The position numbers and the translations under genes are program-made. The notes below the pieces were generated by a model. The model searched no databases and was not told the DNA's origin. It saw nothing but the letters and a program-made list of their open reading frames with translations. This document shows, piece by piece, positions 61,901 to 64,000 of a DNA stretch of 64,000 bases. The stretch comes from Desulfobulbaceae bacterium UBA2273 (GTDB lineage Bacteria; Desulfobacterota; Desulfobulbia; Desulfobulbales; Desulfurivibrionaceae): contig DDWZ01000029.1 of NCBI GenBank assembly GCA_002347095.1, forward strand, positions 62,001-126,000. The letters are read 5' to 3'. The first letter of the stretch is position 1. Every line of letters begins with the position of its first letter.

Positions 61901-62529
61901 TCCAAGCGCAAGAGCCCAATTTTTCCTACCTTGCAGGAGAGGAAAGCTCTCAGGTCATCCAGACCTTAAACGATCCGCAGTGCTACCAGGGCAACCGTAT
62001 GCAGCAGGTGAAGACCCTGGTCAGCACCCTGCAGACAAAGGTTGAGACTCACGTTGCAGCAGAGATCGATAAGGCCAAGGAAACCGTTGCCGCTCTCAAA
62101 GACCGCCTGTGCGGGATGGCTGAATTTAACTCCCTGAGCGGCGATCAGCAGGAGCAGATTACCCGGCCGTTCAATGAGTTTGCTACTGCTATTGAAAATC
62201 AGAAATTGATCGCCGTCATTTGTGATACCCTGCGCCGTTTTGAGGAATCTGACTATCAGCGCCTACTGTCGCAAATGGCTTCTTGGGCACAACCTACACC
62301 GCAGCCTAAGACATCCCCCAAAGATAAAAAAGCTTCCGGCTTCTCTCCTGAGACATCAGTCACGACAGAGACTAAGGAACCTGCCATTGAATATGTGTCC
62401 ACCCGGGCTGTTCCTGTCGCCTTTGATAAGGCTTGGCTGGCCGACGAGACCGATGTGGATCGTTACCTACAATCCATGAAAAAGGCGCTGCTGGACGAAA
62501 TCCGCAAGGGCAAACGAATCCAAATCTAG
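58987..62529 (+). CDS. brxC: BREX protein BrxC (large P-loop ATPase)
   Basis: An 1180-residue ATPase. TLKSIFNKPVDRLIEGVIKA is the characteristic BrxC start, the Walker A motif is GFFGSGKS (65-72), and FRLNFFVDEVGQYIAENVKL contains the Walker B-like acidic pair. A long helical C-terminal region follows (~500-1100). The ATG at 58987 follows AAAAAGGAATAC; an earlier GTG in brxB is less likely. BrxC acts with BrxA, BrxB, PglX methyltransferase, PglZ and BrxL to block phage DNA replication while methylating self DNA. Confidence 0.94.
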   Translation: MMTLKSIFNKPVDRLIEGVIKADDEASLRLELEEYVLTNEVSKRLESFLDAYNNYANANGVWISGFFGSGKSHLLKILALLLENREIDGTSALELFLPKCSDNEILRGDLKRAVAIPSKSILFNIDQKADVISKTQIDALLAVFVKVFDEMCGYYGKQGHIAHFERDLDSRGIYDQFKAAYQDLSGREWRKGREQALLEAQNIAKAYAKVTNSPESSAQGILDKYRSQYKVSIEDFADQVMAYLDRQSPTFRLNFFVDEVGQYIAENVKLMTNLQTIAESLATKCRGRAWVIVTSQNDMSTVLGEMNRQQSNDFSKIMARFANKMLLTSTDVAEVIQKRLLAKTEDGAELVSDLFHRQENNFGTLFNFTDGSREYKVYKDRDEFIRSYPFVPYQFELFQSAIENLSRHNAFEGKHSSVGERSMLGVFQQVAVQISAYELGQLATFDLMFEGIQTALKAQTQKAVLDAERLLTNTFAIKLLKALFLVKYVKEFKPTIRNLCVLMLESFGQDLPGLKKKIEEALNLLEQQTFIQRNGDLYEYLTDEEKDVEQEIKNTEVESTDVASELEKIIFDHVIKNRKIRYEENGQDFPYSRKLDDRLHGRENELAIDVVTPFHEFADNQASLLMHSFGRDELLVVMPPDDRLVRDILMYKRTEKFIRQNISTTQQEAVKRILVDKGSQNQERYADLQRLIHRLLGKARLYVAGKEIEISGEDPQNRINRGFSELVTRAYPNLRMLKGITYKEELIKVILSDRQGTLEGVSSLMESEQEMLAFIQSNSRGGVRTTLKMLLEKMERKPYGWYYAAILCILAKLCARGKVEVRTDGNILEDEDLERALRNTHGHGNVVLEPQVDFTASQVRGLKEFYQDFFDSPPQANEAKALGKETGKALQELLHQLTPLAAQSTQYPFLAALNPVIEGLKEIIGKPYTWYLTELLRQEDALLDMKEKVIDPIRKFMSGPLKGIFDEARKFVQAQEPNFSYLAGEESSQVIQTLNDPQCYQGNRMQQVKTLVSTLQTKVETHVAAEIDKAKETVAALKDRLCGMAEFNSLSGDQQEQITRPFNEFATAIENQKLIAVICDTLRRFEESDYQRLLSQMASWAQPTPQPKTSPKDKKASGFSPETSVTTETKEPAIEYVSTRAVPVAFDKAWLADETDVDRYLQSMKKALLDEIRKGKRIQI

Positions 62530-62538
62530 GACTTAGTG

Positions 62539-64000
62539 ATGAACGAGAACGAACACCAGATTCTTGAGCGTATCCAGCAAGGCGAAAGCCTTGTGCTGGA
62601 GTTCAAGAGTGATCTCAAATGTCTGCCCGACCGCGAGCTGATTGCGGCCGTGGTTGCCTTGGCCAATACCGAGGGTGGCGACCTGCTGCTCGGCGTTGAG
62701 GACGATGGCGCCATCACCGGCCTGCACGTCAATCACGCAAGCCTTGCCGGGTTGCCCGCCCTAATCGCCAATCGAACCAACCCCGCCATCTCCGTCAGGG
62801 TAGAACCCATTACGGTGCAAGGCCATCACATTGCCCGAATTTTCGTACCCAAGGCCCGGCAACTGGTCTCCACCTCCGAGGGCCTTTTGCTTCGCCGCCG
62901 CTTGAAACTGGATGGGACGCCGGAAGCTGTTCCTTTTTACCCCCATGAGTTCATCCAGCGCCAATCCTCACTCGGCCTGGTTGACCCCTCCGCCATGCCG
63001 GTGGAGGGTGTCGCCGTTGATCTGCTCGATCCCTTGCAGCGGCTGCGTATTCGCAACGCCATCAAGAAGTACGGCGGCGACCAGTCTTTGCTGGCACTGG
63101 CGGACAACGAACTGGATGGCGCCCTTGGTCTGTGTAAGGAGCACAATGGACAACGCTGCCCGACCGTGGCCGGCCTCCTGATGCTTGGAACGGAAGAATT
63201 GCTCCGTCAGCACATTCCTGCCTATGAGGTTGCCTTTCAGGTGCTTCAGGGAACCGATGTCAAGGTCAATGAATTTTATCGAAAGCCGCTGCTGGAAACC
63301 TTTGAGGAGGTCGAGCTTCTTTTCAAGGCGCGGGTGGAGGAGGAAGAGATCCAGGTAGGGCTTTTCCGGGTACCCATTCCCAACTATGACCGCCGCGCCT
63401 TCCGCGAGGCCTTTGTCAATGCGTTGGTGCATCGGGATTTCAGCCGTCTGGGAGCCGTGCATGTTAAGATCGGCGATGACGGCCTTTCTATCAGCAACCC
63501 CGGCGGCTTCGTCGATGGCGTGACCTTGGAAAATCTCCTCGTTGCTGATCCGCGCTCACGTAACCCACTGTTGGCCGATGTGATTAAGCGCATTGGTTTG
63601 GCCGAGCGCACCGGGCGCGGCATCGACCGCATCTATGAAGGCATGCTACGCTATGGTCGGCCTGCCCCGGATTACTCCATGTCCAACGCCTTCACCGTTA
63701 GCGTGCACATGGCTAATACCGCCGCTGACCTCGAATTTCTCAAGATGGTGGTGGAGCATGCCGACAAACTCGGCAATATGCCGATTGATTCCCTGATTAT
63801 CCTCTCCCGCCTGCGCGGAGAACGGCGATTGACCACCCTCGACCTTGTCCCCTCGGTGCAGAAGTCAGAGGCCTTTGTCCGGGCGACCCTCGAAAAGCTG
63901 GTTGAAACCGGCTTTCTCGAATCGCATGGAACCGGACGAGGCCGAACGTACACTCTCAGTGTGGCTCTCTACCTGAGGGCTGGAAAGAAATCGGAGTACA
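62539..64000 (+). CDS. AlbA-2/HATPase DNA-binding regulator-like protein, 3' end outside window
   Basis: The visible 487 codons encode an N-terminal AlbA_2 (Schlafen-like) domain (LVLEFKSDLKCLPDRELIAA, then VVALANTEGGDLLLGVEDDG) and, from ~290, a HATPase_c_4-type module (FREAFVNALVHRDFSRLGAV, ISNPGGFVDGVTLENLL, LAERTGRGIDRIYEGM). This domain pair is common in putative transcription regulators and RecG-like proteins found in defence loci. It begins 9 bases after brxC, where PglX often follows, so it is probably part of the BREX operon. The gene is open to the right edge. Confidence 0.88.
   Translation, partial: MNENEHQILERIQQGESLVLEFKSDLKCLPDRELIAAVVALANTEGGDLLLGVEDDGAITGLHVNHASLAGLPALIANRTNPAISVRVEPITVQGHHIARIFVPKARQLVSTSEGLLLRRRLKLDGTPEAVPFYPHEFIQRQSSLGLVDPSAMPVEGVAVDLLDPLQRLRIRNAIKKYGGDQSLLALADNELDGALGLCKEHNGQRCPTVAGLLMLGTEELLRQHIPAYEVAFQVLQGTDVKVNEFYRKPLLETFEEVELLFKARVEEEEIQVGLFRVPIPNYDRRAFREAFVNALVHRDFSRLGAVHVKIGDDGLSISNPGGFVDGVTLENLLVADPRSRNPLLADVIKRIGLAERTGRGIDRIYEGMLRYGRPAPDYSMSNAFTVSVHMANTAADLEFLKMVVEHADKLGNMPIDSLIILSRLRGERRLTTLDLVPSVQKSEAFVRATLEKLVETGFLESHGTGRGRTYTLSVALYLRAGKKSEY

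Larger units (their letters stand above)
50144..64000. mobile_element. Integrative genomic island in tRNA-Arg (left end; right end outside window)
   Basis: The island starts at the tRNA-Arg fragment, has a tyrosine integrase directly inside it, and then carries defence-type genes: a SIR2-domain protein, umuDC and the beginning of a BREX locus. Composition is more AT-rich over several genes. No transfer genes are seen, so it may be a defence island or a satellite. The right attachment site is not in view. Confidence 0.75.

Noticed and set aside
63593..63953. Short frames on both strands near the right edge
   Set aside because: They are shadows of the AlbA/HATPase gene, whose frame is open to the window end.
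1..64000. CRISPR array
   Set aside because: No regularly spaced direct repeats of 24-40 bases were found anywhere in the window.

Overview
The window reads as a piece of a Gram-negative chromosome, most likely from a Desulfobacterota (Desulfobulbales-like) bacterium. That placement is inference. It rests on the multihaem c-type cytochromes beside a TusA-type protein, the lipoprotein and outer-membrane machinery, the high-GC core genes, and the mixture of gene families. No rRNA and no intact tRNA gene is visible.

Left part (1-23 kb). Mostly minus-strand housekeeping and envelope genes: the start of an endonuclease IV gene cut by the left edge, a Cache-type chemoreceptor, TusA, a 12-haem cytochrome, a methyltransferase, a DUF4197 protein, a cysteine-rich lipoprotein and an old yellow enzyme. 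A MASE3-GGDEF diguanylate cyclase and an RluA pseudouridine synthase follow. Next comes a five-gene MacAB/TolC-type efflux operon headed by a CerR-like TetR regulator, then rlmN, a zinc-ribbon/radical-SAM pair, RNase HI with a viroplasmin domain, a SprT-like protein and an HNH protein.

Middle part (23-50 kb). This holds a ydbH-ynbE-ydbL operon (envelope lipid transport), a Dus enzyme, an NhaR-like regulator divergent from a P-type ATPase, a frameshifted DedA gene, small envelope proteins and a DEDDy exonuclease. The oxidative branch and the complete Entner-Doudoroff route follow (zwf, pgl, edd, eda), with an AT-rich orphan gene between edd and eda. Further right are a tri-haem cytochrome, an ABC-F ATPase, and a tightly overlapping glycan cluster (GT-C-like protein, GT2, WbqC, WecE-type aminotransferase, EamA/ArnE-like protein). 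An LdtD/YcbK peptidoglycan pair ends the stretch.

Right part (50.1 kb to the edge). This is a genomic island. It starts at a displaced 3' half of a tRNA-Arg(ACG) gene beside a tyrosine integrase. It carries a 1171-residue SIR2-domain protein, umuDC, a truncated nuclease relic, a small secreted protein, and the first genes of a BREX phage-defence locus (brxA, brxB, brxC, then an AlbA/HATPase protein cut by the window edge). The remaining BREX genes and the right attachment site should lie beyond 64 kb.

Several non-coding repeat families stand out: a ~394-bp element with ~43-bp inverted ends, a ~104-bp hairpin at the end of the efflux permease gene, dispersed GACAGGCTCAG inverted repeats at three loci, and a ~100-bp hairpin element before the GT2 gene. 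A relic of endonuclease IV coding sequence lies 4.3 kb from the genuine gene. The strongest candidates for new biology are the SIR2-domain protein in the island and the lipid-linked amino-sugar pathway; neither can be called a new system from sequence alone.
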